DNA of 42,408 bases from an uncultured Clostridia bacterium (GCA_947649285.1 CANSRB010000009.1:1-42408); one strand, 5' to 3'; shown: positions 15,624-25,128, counted from the first letter of the stretch. Numbers and translations: made by a program. Notes: generated by a model not told the origin, from the sequence alone.

Positions 15624-17846
15624 CTATACAATGGTGGAAAAATCGTTTGTGTATGAGTCTTCACGGAATTGGAACCGGCTGACCATCTCTTTAAGCGCCT
15701 GCGCCTGAGAAGAAAGCTCTTGGCTTGCAGCGGCGCTTTCTTCGGCAGTGACGGAGTTCGTCTGTACAACAGAAGAAATGCTGTTTACGCTTTCTGTCAT
15801 TTCTTCGATTGCGCTGGCCTGACTGCTGGACGCCGCAGCGATTTTATCAACAGAGTGAATAACGTCTTTTACACTGAGTACAACAGAAGTCAGGGATTCC
15901 GCGGTCCGGTCTACGATCTGCGTACCGTTGGCTACAGATTGAGAGGACAGATGGATCAGGTCGGTCGTATTCTTTGCCGCTTCGGCGCTCTTGGTAGCCA
16001 GGTTGCGGACTTCATCTGCAACCACGGCAAAGCCTTTTCCGGCCGATCCCGCGCGGGCAGCTTCAACAGCGGCGTTCAATGCAAGGATATTGGTCTGGAA
16101 GGCGATATCCTGAATGGTTTTAATAATTTTTCCGATTTCGTTGGAGCTGTTTGTGATGTCGTCCATTGCGCGGATCATTTCCTGCATCTGGCGGGTGCTT
16201 TCATCAATTTCTTTTCCAACCTGGGCGGCACGCGCGTTAGCTTCCGCCGCATTGTTCGCGCTGTCGTGTACCTGGCTACCGATACCAGCCATATTGGCGG
16301 AAAGCTTGGATACGGATTCCGCCTGTTCCACCGCTCCGCTGGAAAGGGACTGCGCCCCATCTGCAACTTGTTCAGAGCCGGTAGAAACCTGGTTGGAAAT
16401 TTCGCTGATTTCGCGGAAGGTGCGGTTCAGGGAAGAGATGATGACCTCAATAGCCTGCTTGATCGGTACGAAATCTCCGGTATATTCACTTGTGATGGAA
16501 ACGTTCAGGTCATCCTTGGAGATTTTGGTCAGCACGCCGGCGATATCCTCCACATAACTGCTCAGGGTGGCGGCGGTATGGTTGAGGGCTTCGCCCATCC
16601 ACTCCAGCTCGTCGCCGGTATGAAGGTCAATATTCAGCTTGAGGTTGCCGGTGGAAAGCTGCTCGACGCCTTGGGCGATCCGGCCGAAGGGGGCGATCCG
16701 GCGGCGGATCAGGAAGCCCATAATAATCATCATCAATACGGCAAAGACGACGATGCTTCCGATCAACAGAATCAGCTTTTGAATGATGGAGGCAAAGATT
16801 TCCGCGTTATCTGCGGAGATCTGGATTACCCAGCGGGTGCCGTCGCCCAGGGAGATCGGTACAGCGACGGAAAGGCCGGAGTTACCGGTTTGCGGGTTGA
16901 TGACATCCTCCCGGATTACGGATACGCTGTTGCTGTAATCTTCCCCGCTTTTTTGGGATTTCACCTCTTCGAAGGTTTCGGTAAATCCGTCATAGTTCAG
17001 TTCCTCTACAGATTTTCCAACGGTGGAGGAGTCGGCGGTATTCAGCAGGACTTTCCCGTTATCGGCGATAGCCATCATATGGGTGCTTGAATAGCCGGTG
17101 GCGGCGAAGTTGAAGTCGGACAGCTTGGAAAGGTCTACATCCAGTCCGGCGGTTCCTCTGAAAATGCCTTCATTATCGTACAGCGGGGCTGCTACGGAAA
17201 ACATCATCCCCATTTTCCCGTTGATTTCGTCTTCATAAGGGGCGATAATCAGCGTTTGGCCGTCCGCTTTCAGCCGGGTATAGAACTCTTTGGAATAATG
17301 CTCGAATGCGTCTTCCCGGCGTTCCGATTTGTACTCGTTGCCGTCACCAAGCCGGCGGAGGATGCTGCTGTAAGCAATGGAGGCTGGAGCTTCCGGTTCA
17401 GGGATTTCCTCCGTTTCGGGAGTTTCCTCATCTTCAGGAGCTTCCTCGGTTGGAGGAGCCTCATCCTTTTTATCCGGCTGTACAGGCAAAGCCATTTCGC
17501 CCTCTTCAAAGTAAGCAAAGCCGGAAACATAGAGCGGGTTGCTGTTCAAAATTCCGCGGATGATGTTCTCTACAGCGTCGCGCTGTTCTTCGGCAGGAAG
17601 CTGGCGGTATACAGCCAGACAGCCGGCCATTGCCTCGGCCTGACGGTAAGCTTCATCCGCCTTTTTCGCAAAAAGGAGCGCGTTATTATAGCTGTCGGAA
17701 AGAAGCTTGTCAGTGGTCAGCTCCATTTGCATATTTCGGGCGAGCGCAGCGGTTGCCGTGCTGATCGTCCCAAAAATTACAATTGCCAAGAGCATCAGCG
17801 GGAGCAGGATTTTTTGCTGGAGCCCCCGGCGTTTTTGTTTTGCCAT
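15624..17846 (-). CDS. Methyl-accepting chemotaxis protein with dCache-like sensor
   Basis: The protein has 740 residues from the ATG at 17846, chosen because GGGGTGA lies 6 nt before it; the track start 13 codons upstream has none. TM1 is about 12-34 and TM2 about 345-370. The sensor between has dCache features ([41 protein letters not shown]). A Glu/Pro-rich acidic insert (~121-156) interrupts the first half of the sensor. HAMP and a methyl-accepting domain follow, with the same hairpin tip as its neighbour. The C-termini of the two receptors are nearly alike, suggesting duplication or convergence of the signalling part. It is first in a two-gene operon behind a sigma-28-type promoter. Confidence 0.93.
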   Translation of the reverse strand: MAKQKRRGLQQKILLPLMLLAIVIFGTISTATAALARNMQMELTTDKLLSDSYNNALLFAKKADEAYRQAEAMAGCLAVYRQLPAEEQRDAVENIIRGILNSNPLYVSGFAYFEEGEMALPVQPDKKDEAPPTEEAPEDEETPETEEIPEPEAPASIAYSSILRRLGDGNEYKSERREDAFEHYSKEFYTRLKADGQTLIIAPYEDEINGKMGMMFSVAAPLYDNEGIFRGTAGLDVDLSKLSDFNFAATGYSSTHMMAIADNGKVLLNTADSSTVGKSVEELNYDGFTETFEEVKSQKSGEDYSNSVSVIREDVINPQTGNSGLSVAVPISLGDGTRWVIQISADNAEIFASIIQKLILLIGSIVVFAVLMMIIMGFLIRRRIAPFGRIAQGVEQLSTGNLKLNIDLHTGDELEWMGEALNHTAATLSSYVEDIAGVLTKISKDDLNVSITSEYTGDFVPIKQAIEVIISSLNRTFREISEISNQVSTGSEQVADGAQSLSSGAVEQAESVSKLSANMAGIGSQVHDSANNAAEANARAAQVGKEIDESTRQMQEMIRAMDDITNSSNEIGKIIKTIQDIAFQTNILALNAAVEAARAGSAGKGFAVVADEVRNLATKSAEAAKNTTDLIHLSSQSVANGTQIVDRTAESLTSVVLSVKDVIHSVDKIAAASSSQASAIEEMTESVNSISSVVQTNSVTAEESAAASQELSSQAQALKEMVSRFQFREDSYTNDFSTIV

Positions 17847-17893
17847 TGTAGTCACCCCATGTGAAAAATTGATTAATATGTACACTTTATTTT

Positions 17894-17920
17894 AGATCGG
17901 CAAGTTTCCCGAAAACTAAA
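17894..17920 (-). promoter_or_regulatory. Sigma-28 (SigD/FliA)-type promoter of the chemoreceptor operon
   Basis: On the minus strand TTTA, 15 bp, GCCGATCT matches the flagellar sigma consensus TAAA-N15-GCCGATAT closely, with the -10 at 7 of 8. The start of transcription would be about 40 nt before the ATG at 17846. The fliA gene is in the same window at 40302. Confidence 0.75.
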
Positions 17921-17950
17921 GTAAAAAAAAGTTTTTTTTCGCGTCCCCTC

Positions 17951-17977
17951 TTTAAATATTAAAAAAACATCCGATAA
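17951..17977 (+). promoter_or_regulatory. Candidate sigma-28-type promoter of cheV
   Basis: TTTA (17951-17954), 15 bp, TCCGATAA (17970-17977) resembles TAAA-N15-GCCGATAT and uses the same TTTA as the divergent promoter. A second, weaker alternative is TACGATAT about 50 bp downstream. The region is AT-rich, so chance matches are possible. Confidence 0.45.
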
Positions 17978-18062
17978 AATAAAAGAATGGAAAATTATAC
18001 GCTTTCTATGCGGAAATTTGTACGATATTTCTGTATAGAACAACAAGTGGGGAGATAAAGAT

Positions 18063-18980
18063 ATGGCTTCAACAAAACAGACTGAGATTTTGCTGGAATC
18101 CGGCACCAATGAACTTGAAATTATGGAGTTTAAGATCGCAGGGGAACTGTTCGGGATCAACGTGGCCAAGGTCCGCGAGATTATCCGTGCCTGCCCGATT
18201 AAACCGATGCAGAAGGGCCATCCGGATATTGAGGGGATCTGCAAGCCCCGCAATGAGGTCATCACGGTCATCGACCTGGCAAAATATCTGAACCTTCCGA
18301 AACTGGACAACAGCGGTTATGATATTTTTATTATCACGAATTTCAACAACCTGCACTTTGCGTTCCATGTCTACAGCGTCGAGGGGATCCACCGGATTTC
18401 CTGGGAGAAGATACAAAAGCCGGACCGGATCATCTATGGCGGGGAAGAAGGCGTTGCCACAGGTATTGCGGATTTCGAGGGCCGGTTGATTACGATTTTG
18501 GATTTTGAGAAAATTGTGGCGGAAATCAGCCCCAGCACTTCAATCCAATATGAGGATCTGGAGAAGCTCGGGGAACGCCAGACCAGTGACAAGCCCATCC
18601 TGATTGCGGAGGACTCCATGCTTTTGGCCAAGATGATTGTGGAATCGCTGCACCGTTCGGGCTACCATAATACGATTAAAACCGACAACGGCCAAGAGGC
18701 CTGGAATTATCTGTGCGAGGTGAAGAACAGCGACGACCCCGTAAAGGATCACGTTGCCTGCATCATTTCAGATATCGAAATGCCCCTGATGGACGGGCAT
18801 CGTTTAACCAAGCTGGTAAAAGAAGATCCCGAGCTCCGGGATATTCCGCTGATTCTGTTCTCCTCCCTTATCAATGAAGAAATGCGCAAAAAAGGGGAGC
18901 AGCTGGGTGCAAACGCTCAGATTTCCAAACCGGAAATTGCCAATCTGGTAAACTTGATCGACCAGTTTACCAATGCCTAA
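18063..18980 (+). CDS. cheV: CheV chemotaxis coupling protein (CheW + receiver)
   Basis: The 305-residue protein starts with a CheW-like coupling domain (about 15-160; LEIMEFKIAGELFGINVAKVREI is diagnostic). A receiver domain follows (about 177-303) with acidic Glu183-Asp184, phosphoacceptor Asp237 (ISDIEMPLMDG), Ser267-268 and Lys289 in ISKP. CheV couples receptors to CheA; phosphorylation of its receiver is thought to serve adaptation. GGGGAG precedes ATG 18063. It diverges from the two chemoreceptor genes, sharing a short region with sigma-28-like boxes in both directions, and ends in a strong terminator. Confidence 0.95.
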   Translation: MASTKQTEILLESGTNELEIMEFKIAGELFGINVAKVREIIRACPIKPMQKGHPDIEGICKPRNEVITVIDLAKYLNLPKLDNSGYDIFIITNFNNLHFAFHVYSVEGIHRISWEKIQKPDRIIYGGEEGVATGIADFEGRLITILDFEKIVAEISPSTSIQYEDLEKLGERQTSDKPILIAEDSMLLAKMIVESLHRSGYHNTIKTDNGQEAWNYLCEVKNSDDPVKDHVACIISDIEMPLMDGHRLTKLVKEDPELRDIPLILFSSLINEEMRKKGEQLGANAQISKPEIANLVNLIDQFTNA

Positions 18981-18986
18981 AGTTTA

Positions 18987-19028
18987 AACTAAAAAGGAAG
19001 CGGTGTTTCCCCTGCTTCCTTTTTAGTT
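18987..19028 (+). terminator. Intrinsic terminator after cheV
   Basis: AACTAAAAAGGAAGC (18987-19001) pairs with GCTTCCTTTTTAGTT (19014-19028) over a 12 nt loop, with the T-run inside the descending arm, 6 bp after the cheV stop. Confidence 0.9.
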
Positions 19029-19544
19029 GGGATAAAAGTATTTGAGCTGCAGTGAAAAACTGGTTATCTTGCATACAGGCTCTGCATATTTATAAGCAGG
19101 GCCGGGCCGGGCAACGGTTTTGAAAGAAAAAGCTTATATAAAAGATGGTTTTTATATAAATTACAAAGCAATAATAGCGTGTTTAAATATAATTTCACAG
19201 ATTTCCATTTGAGTTTTGAACATATTTAAGAATAAGGTCTGTGCAGTTTGCAAACGAGGGCTCGGAGCAATTGCGAAATTTTGGAAAAATGCAGATAAAT
19301 GAAGCTTTATAGTTGATTTTTCATGCTAATTTGTGTATACTAAAAGTTGATCTGAAAGCTTACGCGCTTTTGCTGAATTTTCAGATATTTATAGATATTG
19401 ATTGTATAAAAATGTAGCAGATAAGAGCAGTATCTATAGAAATAGACATTCTTGTTTTAAGTACTTGCAAAAAACGGCGGAAAAAAGAACCCGGGAGGGT
19501 TTTCCGCTGCTTGGTTATTGAATCGTGAATAAGGAGGAATCGCT
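19029..19544. other. AT-rich upstream region and leader of the flagellar operon
   Basis: 516 bp without a recognisable gene. It contains an inverted repeat TTATATAAAA-N6-TTTTATATAA (19134-19159), a sigma-A promoter (19313-19341), and a roughly 197 nt untranslated leader with stems CTGAAA...TTTCAG and GCGGAAAA-N15-TTTTCCGC (19477-19507) just before the fliE ribosome binding site. No known riboswitch, including the cyclic di-GMP classes, was recognised by eye. No sigma-28 box was found. Confidence 0.5.
19313..19341 (+). promoter_or_regulatory. Sigma-A promoter of the flagellar operon
   Basis: TTGATT (19313-19318), a 17 bp spacer and TATACT (19336-19341), with a TG upstream of the -10 (TGTGTATACT), form a good housekeeping promoter. 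The start would be near 19348. In Firmicutes the early flagellar operon that contains sigD is normally transcribed by sigma-A, which fits. Confidence 0.75.
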
Positions 19545-19853
19545 GTGTTTATCGTTCCTATCAGCCCTATGAAACCGCTGGAATCTATTTTATCAACAGA
19601 AGCCTCAGGCAAACTGAATGAGCAGCCCAAAAGTTCTGCCTTTTCGGATGTGCTGAAAGGTGCGATAGAAAACCTGCGTGAAACCCAGTCTCAGTCTTCG
19701 GAAGATGCTTATAATCTGGCGGTGGGCGATATGGATAACCTTGCCCAGCTGATGATCAACTCCGCTAAGGCGGAAGCCGCGCTGACCATGGCGGTACAGG
19801 TAACGTCGCGCGCGGTCAATACATATAAAGAAATTGTACAGATGCAGCTGTAA
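19545..19853 (+). CDS. fliE: Flagellar hook-basal body protein FliE
   Basis: The 102-residue protein matches FliE in size and in its C-terminal signature: MINSAKAEAALTMAVQVTSRAVNTYKEIVQMQL is the family hallmark (SxA...ALxxAVxVRxKxVxAYxEIMxMQ-like). FliE joins the MS ring to the proximal rod. GTG start with AAGGAGG 8 nt upstream. In most Firmicutes fliE is third after flgB and flgC; here it follows the promoter directly, and no flgB or flgC is present in the preceding 560 bp. Confidence 0.95.
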   Translation: MFIVPISPMKPLESILSTEASGKLNEQPKSSAFSDVLKGAIENLRETQSQSSEDAYNLAVGDMDNLAQLMINSAKAEAALTMAVQVTSRAVNTYKEIVQMQL

Positions 19854-19878
19854 TTCGCAGTGCGTTCATTTGCTTTTC

Positions 19879-19906
19879 CTGACGGTACAGGGTCAAAAAA
19901 TATAAC
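19879..19906 (+). promoter_or_regulatory. Possible internal promoter between fliE and fliF
   Basis: CTGACG, 16 bp, TATAAC is a partial sigma-A match within the 89 bp fliE-fliF gap. A five-codon ORF (ATG AAG TGG GTT TGA, 19928-19942) ends just before the fliF GTG. Both are weak observations. Confidence 0.25.
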
Positions 19907-19942
19907 GCTTATTGCGGTGCGGTAAGCATGAAGTGGGTTTGA

Positions 19943-21556
19943 GTGATTTTGAAAGAACAGTTTGCAAAGGTGACTGCCAGTGTTAAGGAGTTTTGGGGCA
20001 AGCAGTCGCCAAAGAAAAAGAAAATTTTTATCTTTTCCGGAGTCGGGGTTCTGCTGGCAGCACTTCTGATTACGCTTTTCCTGAACTTGCAGGGGAACGG
20101 GTACCAGGTGCTTTATGAGGGCATGGAAAGCGCCGAGGTGTCGGAAGCGTACAGCGCCTTGCAGGAACTGGGCTACAGTGCGGAACTGAATAAAGAGGGG
20201 CAGATCGTTGTTCCTGACGAACAGTATGACGAGATCCTCATGGCGATGGCAATGAAGGGTTTCCCCAAAACAACGCTTACATACGATGGCTATGAGCAGC
20301 CGAACGGGCTTACCGCGACCGATTTTGAAAAACGCCAGTCCTTAAAATTCCTGCGGGAAAAACAGATCAAGCAAACGCTGGAGCATATTCAGGGCGTGCA
20401 GACCGCGCTGGTCCTGCTGAACCTGCCTGATGAGAGCAAGCATGTTTGGGAGCAGGCCGGCAATGAAACCGCTTCAGCCTCCGCCACCCTTTCCATGGCG
20501 CCCGGCGTCGCGCTCTCCCCTGAACGGGTTTCGGGCATCAAGACACTGATCTCCAGTTCCTTTGAAAATATGCTGCCTGAAAACGTCAAAGTGGTGGATG
20601 CGTCCACCGGCATTGAAATGCTGGGGGTAGAGGAACAGGACGACGACGGTTATAACGTAGACCGGCTGGATTATGAACGCCAGATCGAACAGCGGATGGA
20701 GGAAAACGTCCACCGCCTGTTAAGCCCTACCTACGGCAAGGACGGCGTGGTTGCCGTGGCAACGGTGGAGCTGGACTACGACAAGATGATTACCGAAAGC
20801 TTTGAACAGAATCCGGATGAATTTTCGGACGACGGGAAAAACGCAATCACCCAAAAAGAGGAAAAATATACCGTCAACGGCTCTCAGCCAGCAGGGGATA
20901 TTGTCGGCGAGGAGAACAATACGGACGATCCCACTACCGGCATCCCGGGTTATGCGAACCAGCTTCCCAACGAAGAGGGCGGCATGACCAGCTATGAGAG
21001 CCGGATCGAATACGCGCAGAGCTATATTAAAAAGCAGATCGAGAAAGGCGAGCCGTCGCTGAAGAGCTCGTCTATTGCTGTCAGCGTAGACGCATACAAC
21101 CTGACCGAGCAGAAGAAAGCCGACCTGATCGACCAGATCTCCCGGGCAACCGGCGTACAGCCGGGCAACGTCGCCGTCATGCAGATGGATGAGGACGCAC
21201 CAGCACCGATCGTTCCGGAGGAACCGGAGGAACCGGCACCGAGCATCCTCGCCAACCCGATCTTCTATATTGTAGTAGGCAGTGTTCTGCTCCTGATTAT
21301 CATCGCCGTCATCGTGCTGGTGCTGATCCGGAAGCGGCAGAAGAAACGCCTGGCCGAGGCCGAGGCCGAATCCGAAATGCTGATCAATTCGCTCCAGGCT
21401 GAAATTGAAGAGCGGAAACGTCAGATTGCCGACGCGGCAAATGCGGATAATGACCCGAGCGACAATGCGATCGTTCAGGAAATCCGTAATTTCGCGAAAG
21501 AGAATCCTGAAATTACAGCGAGCCTGATCCGCTCCTGGCTGAAGGAGGACCAGTAA
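19943..21556 (+). CDS. fliF: Flagellar MS-ring protein FliF
   Basis: The 537-residue protein has TM1 at about 29-50, the ring-building motifs (GYQVLYEGMESAEVSEAYSALQELGYSAEL; AMAMKGFPKTT; FEKRQSLKFLREKQIKQTLEHIQGVQTALVLL), a beta-collar region and TM2 at about 435-462. The charged cytosolic tail ends ITASLIRSWLKEDQ, which binds FliG. It forms the membrane ring on which the motor and export gate assemble. The GTG at 19943 has no strong ribosome binding site and directly follows a tiny ORF, so the exact start is uncertain. The stop overlaps the fliG start by one base (TAATG). Confidence 0.96.
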   Translation: MILKEQFAKVTASVKEFWGKQSPKKKKIFIFSGVGVLLAALLITLFLNLQGNGYQVLYEGMESAEVSEAYSALQELGYSAELNKEGQIVVPDEQYDEILMAMAMKGFPKTTLTYDGYEQPNGLTATDFEKRQSLKFLREKQIKQTLEHIQGVQTALVLLNLPDESKHVWEQAGNETASASATLSMAPGVALSPERVSGIKTLISSSFENMLPENVKVVDASTGIEMLGVEEQDDDGYNVDRLDYERQIEQRMEENVHRLLSPTYGKDGVVAVATVELDYDKMITESFEQNPDEFSDDGKNAITQKEEKYTVNGSQPAGDIVGEENNTDDPTTGIPGYANQLPNEEGGMTSYESRIEYAQSYIKKQIEKGEPSLKSSSIAVSVDAYNLTEQKKADLIDQISRATGVQPGNVAVMQMDEDAPAPIVPEEPEEPAPSILANPIFYIVVGSVLLLIIIAVIVLVLIRKRQKKRLAEAEAESEMLINSLQAEIEERKRQIADAANADNDPSDNAIVQEIRNFAKENPEITASLIRSWLKEDQ

Positions 21557-22578
21557 TGGCAAAGACTTCAACAAAAAATGACAAACTTGCTCCAACTGTC
21601 CGGGCGGCAGCCGTCATGGTCGCTCTCGGCACGGATGAGGCGGCGGAAGTCTACAAGTTCCTCAAGGAAGATGAGATTGAGCGGCTGTCTCTTGAAATTG
21701 CCAAGCTGGACCACATGGAACAGGAGAATATGCAGGAGATTATCGATGACTTCTATGGGCTCTGCGTTACACAGAAGGTGCTCAATGAGGGCGGTATCTC
21801 CTATGCGCGGGACGTTTTGGAGAAAGCGTTCGGCGCCCAGGCGGCCAGCAATTATCTGGACCGTCTTTCCAAATCGCTGCGGACCAGAGCCTTTGAGTTT
21901 ATCCGCAAAACTGATGCAAAGAACCTGTTCATGATGCTGCAAAACGAGCATCCGCAGACGATTGCGCTGCTGCTCTCCTATGCGCGGGCAGACCAGGCTT
22001 CTCAGATCATTGCAGAGCTGCCGCGGAATATCCAGATTGACATCATTGAACGGATCGCCAACCTGGAAAGCGTTACGCCGGATGTCATTGCCATGGTGGA
22101 AAGCGTTCTGGAAAAGCGGTTTGCCAATATCATTTCGGTCGATACCACCGAGATCGGCGGCGTTTCCTATATTGCCGACATTATGAACCATACCGACCGC
22201 AACACGGAAAAATATATTTTCGACGAATTGGGTGTCAACAACCCCGAACTTTCCGAAGAAATCCGGAAGCTCATGTTCGTATTCGAGGATATTATCAACC
22301 TCGACAGCCTGGCGATCCAGCGTTTCATCCGCGAGGTGGACAGCAAAGATCTGGCTGTAGCGCTGAAGGCGGCAAACGAGGACGTCAAGGCGACCATTAT
22401 GCGGAATATGTCCAAACGTATGCAGGAAACCATTCAGGGCGATATCCAGTATCTGCATAACGTCCGTATGCGCGATGTAGAAGAAGCGCAGCAGAAGATT
22501 GTTGGTATTATCCGTCAGTTGGAGGAAGCCGGAGAGATTGTAATCTCGAAGGGCGGAGAGGATGAGATCATTGCCTAA
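21556..22578 (+). CDS. fliG: Flagellar motor switch protein FliG
   Basis: The 340-residue protein has a typical FliG length. Visible are the EHPQTIALLLS motif (131-141) of the armadillo-like middle domain and the C-terminal torque helix region (FEDIINLDSLAIQRFIREVDSKDLAVALK) whose charged residues meet the MotA stator. FliG couples the MS ring to FliM/FliY and generates torque. ATG 21556 has GGAGG 7 nt upstream. It overlaps fliF by 1 bp and fliH by 17 bp. Confidence 0.97.
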   Translation: MAKTSTKNDKLAPTVRAAAVMVALGTDEAAEVYKFLKEDEIERLSLEIAKLDHMEQENMQEIIDDFYGLCVTQKVLNEGGISYARDVLEKAFGAQAASNYLDRLSKSLRTRAFEFIRKTDAKNLFMMLQNEHPQTIALLLSYARADQASQIIAELPRNIQIDIIERIANLESVTPDVIAMVESVLEKRFANIISVDTTEIGGVSYIADIMNHTDRNTEKYIFDELGVNNPELSEEIRKLMFVFEDIINLDSLAIQRFIREVDSKDLAVALKAANEDVKATIMRNMSKRMQETIQGDIQYLHNVRMRDVEEAQQKIVGIIRQLEEAGEIVISKGGEDEIIA

Positions 22579-23305
22579 TATTTTCAAGCCGGGCAGTCTG
22601 GTTCATACCGAACACACCGTCCTGATCCCGGATATTCCAGAACCTCCTGCTCCGGAAATAGAAGAGGAGGATTCGGCGGAAGAAACCACAGATTTTGTGG
22701 AATTCCGCCCTCCTGTGATTACGGAGTCCGACCGGCTGGCAGGCGAAGAATTTATCCGCCATGCCCAGCAGGAAGGGATGGATATTGTAGAGGCCGCCCA
22801 GCGGGAGGCCGAGCAAATCCGCACCCGCGCTTATCAGGAAGCTTATGAAAAAGGGCTTTCCGACGGGCTGGAGGAAAAACGGCAGGATATTTCCGGCTGT
22901 ATTCATTCGGTGGAAGTGCTGATGGATGAGCTTCAGGCTTCGCTGGATGAGTTTATCGGGCAGTATGAGCGGGAAATCCGCGACCTGGTGATCGAAATTA
23001 CTGACAAAATCATTACTAAGCGGCTTCTCAAGGATGATATGGAATTAGCCGGGCTGGTCAAGCAGGCGGTTTCATCGGTGAAAAAGGCGGACTGGATCAA
23101 GGTGGAAATTTCCGACCAGCTTCCGGAACTGCTGGAATACCTGCAAGGGGAACTAAGCCTGAACAGCTATGGCAGTACCGTGGAGGTGCAGGCGAAGAAT
23201 GTGCCGGCCGGTACCTGTGTGATTCAAACGCCGGAGGGGCTGATTGACGCTTCGGTTCCCGTCCAGCTGGATCAGCTGCGGGAACGGTTTGAGGAAATCC
23301 CATAA
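22562..23305 (+). CDS. fliH: Flagellar assembly protein FliH
   Basis: The 247-residue protein has an acidic, Pro/Glu-rich N-terminus, a central AEQIRTRAYQEAYEKGLSDG glycine-spaced helix characteristic of FliH, and a C-terminal V-type ATPase subunit E-like domain (IRDLVIEITDKIITKRL...VKQAVSSVKKADWIKVEIS). FliH binds and restrains the FliI ATPase and docks export substrates. It overlaps the end of fliG, with GGAGAGG immediately before the ATG. FliI follows 28 bp later. Confidence 0.92.
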   Translation: MRSLPNIFKPGSLVHTEHTVLIPDIPEPPAPEIEEEDSAEETTDFVEFRPPVITESDRLAGEEFIRHAQQEGMDIVEAAQREAEQIRTRAYQEAYEKGLSDGLEEKRQDISGCIHSVEVLMDELQASLDEFIGQYEREIRDLVIEITDKIITKRLLKDDMELAGLVKQAVSSVKKADWIKVEISDQLPELLEYLQGELSLNSYGSTVEVQAKNVPAGTCVIQTPEGLIDASVPVQLDQLRERFEEIP

Positions 23306-23333
23306 AACAACAGCGAGAGGGGTGGTAACAAGG

Positions 23334-24653
23334 ATGGCGCAGCGAAAGGTCTGGGATACGTCCCCTTATTACCGCGCCCTGCAAATAGATAACCTCTACG
23401 ATTATGCGGGGAGGATCAGCCGGATTGTCGGCATGACGGTGGAAGCCACCGGCGTGACCTGCAATGTCGGCGATGTCTGCCATATCCAGCTGGGAGAGGA
23501 AAAAACCATTCTGGCGGAGGTGGTCGGCTTTCAGGAAAAAAAGGTGCTGCTGATGCCTTATGAGGACATCGACGGCATCGGATTTGACAGCATTGTCCGG
23601 AATACCGGGGAAAAGCTGATGATCCGTATGAGCAACGAGCTGATTGGCCGGACGGTAGACGCCTTGGGCAATCCCATTGACGGCGGCCCGCCGATTCAGA
23701 GCAGCGTAAGCTACCCGATCAGCGGCGAGCTTTCCAACCCGATGAACCGCCCCCCGATCGGGGAGGTCATCGAGCTGGGGGTCAAGGCGATCGACGGGCT
23801 GCTGACTATCGGGAAGGGCCAAAGAATGGGCATTTTCGCGGGAAGCGGCGTCGGGAAGAGTACCCTCATGGGAATGATCGCCCGCAACATCAAGGCGGAT
23901 GTCAACGTCATTGCACTGGTTGGCGAGCGTGGCCGTGAGGTTATGGAGTTTATCAACCGCGATTTAGGCCCGGAAGGAGCTAAGCGCTCGGTTTTGGTCG
24001 TGGCAACATCGGATCAGCCCGCCATGATGCGTTCCAAATGCGCCATGACGGCTACAGCGATCGCGGAATATTTCCGGGACCAGGGCAAGGATGTGCTGCT
24101 CATGATGGACTCGCTGACCCGTTTTGCGATGGCGCAGCGGGAAATCGGGTTAAGCGTCGGGGAACCGCCGGTTGCCCGGGGATATACGCCTTCCATCTAT
24201 ACGGCGCTGCCCAAGCTGCTGGAGCGGTCGGGGAATTTCTCTACCGGTTCCATTACCGGGATCTACACCGTGCTGGTTGAAGGTGACGACGCGAACGAAC
24301 CGATCTCGGATACGGTACGCGGAATCATTGACGGGCATATTATGTTATCCCGGAAGGTTGCGATGCGGAACCACTATCCGGCGATTGATGTGCTGGCCAG
24401 CGTCAGCCGTCTGATGAGCGAAATCGCGTCCCCGGAGCAGAAGCAGGCGGCCGGCCGGATGCGGAATATGATGTCTTTGTACCAGGATAACCAGGATCTG
24501 ATTTCCATCGGCGCCTATAAGCCAGGGAGCAATCCCCAGCTGGACGACGCCATGGCGCATATGGATAAAATCAATGAGTTCCTTCAGCAGCCGGTTTCCC
24601 GAGGGTATCCCTTCGAGCAGACAGTGCAGTTGTTGGAAGAAGCCGTAAAATGA
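23334..24653 (+). CDS. fliI: Flagellar export ATPase FliI
   Basis: The 439-residue protein matches the family length. It has the F1-beta-like core: Walker A AGSGVGKST at 169-177, GERGREVMEF, Walker B VLLMMDSLTRFAMAQREIGL and the PPVARGYTPSIYTALPKLLERSG segment of type III export ATPases. It energises export of rod, hook and filament subunits. The track ORF starts 30 codons earlier inside fliH; ATG 23334, preceded by GAGAGGGG, gives the normal length. FliH and FliJ, its partners, are the adjacent genes. Confidence 0.97.
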   Translation: MAQRKVWDTSPYYRALQIDNLYDYAGRISRIVGMTVEATGVTCNVGDVCHIQLGEEKTILAEVVGFQEKKVLLMPYEDIDGIGFDSIVRNTGEKLMIRMSNELIGRTVDALGNPIDGGPPIQSSVSYPISGELSNPMNRPPIGEVIELGVKAIDGLLTIGKGQRMGIFAGSGVGKSTLMGMIARNIKADVNVIALVGERGREVMEFINRDLGPEGAKRSVLVVATSDQPAMMRSKCAMTATAIAEYFRDQGKDVLLMMDSLTRFAMAQREIGLSVGEPPVARGYTPSIYTALPKLLERSGNFSTGSITGIYTVLVEGDDANEPISDTVRGIIDGHIMLSRKVAMRNHYPAIDVLASVSRLMSEIASPEQKQAAGRMRNMMSLYQDNQDLISIGAYKPGSNPQLDDAMAHMDKINEFLQQPVSRGYPFEQTVQLLEEAVK

Positions 24654-24675
24654 CAACCGGAAGGGGTGAGCCGCG

Positions 24676-25128
24676 ATGAAACAGTTCAAATTCACGCTGA
24701 GCCGGCTGCTGGACTATAAAGACCAGGTGCTGGAAACCGAAAAAAATACCCTGGCCCAGTTACGGCAGACCCGGGATGGGATTGAGCGGCGGATCCAAAC
24801 CTTGGAACGGGAGTTTGCCGAAACGGATCGCCGGCTCAAGGAGGATCAGAAAAAAGCGATTTCCATCAACCAGATCAAAATGTATGAATACCAGTTTGAC
24901 AGTATCCGCCGGCAGATCAAGCAGTTCAAAACTGAGCTGCGGAAGGCCGAGCTGGAGGTGGAACGTCAGGTTCAGGTAGTAGTTGCCGCGTCGCAGGAGG
25001 TTTCCGGACTGGATAAGCTGAAGGAAAAACAGCTGGAAGAGTACCAGGTTTCGGTGGCGCGGGAAAACGAAACTGTCATCAACGAATTTATTTCGGGGAA
25101 GCTGGCCCGGGAATCCCAGGGGGCTTGA
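24676..25128 (+). CDS. fliJ: Flagellar export protein FliJ
   Basis: The 150-residue, almost entirely helical protein is rich in charged residues, begins KQFKFTLSRLLDYKDQVLETEKN (the FliJ/YscO start) and forms a long antiparallel coiled coil. FliJ sits in the FliI hexamer and connects it to FlhA. ATG 24676 has GGGGTGAG upstream. It lies between fliI and fliK, the canonical position. Confidence 0.93.
   Translation: MKQFKFTLSRLLDYKDQVLETEKNTLAQLRQTRDGIERRIQTLEREFAETDRRLKEDQKKAISINQIKMYEYQFDSIRRQIKQFKTELRKAELEVERQVQVVVAASQEVSGLDKLKEKQLEEYQVSVARENETVINEFISGKLARESQGA

Noticed and set aside
19342-19544. Cyclic di-GMP riboswitch before fliE
   Set aside because: None of the conserved class I or class II core motifs could be recognised by eye.
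23244-23333. N-terminal extension of fliI into fliH
   Set aside because: No ribosome binding site and non-homologous sequence; ATG 23334 yields a normal-length FliI.
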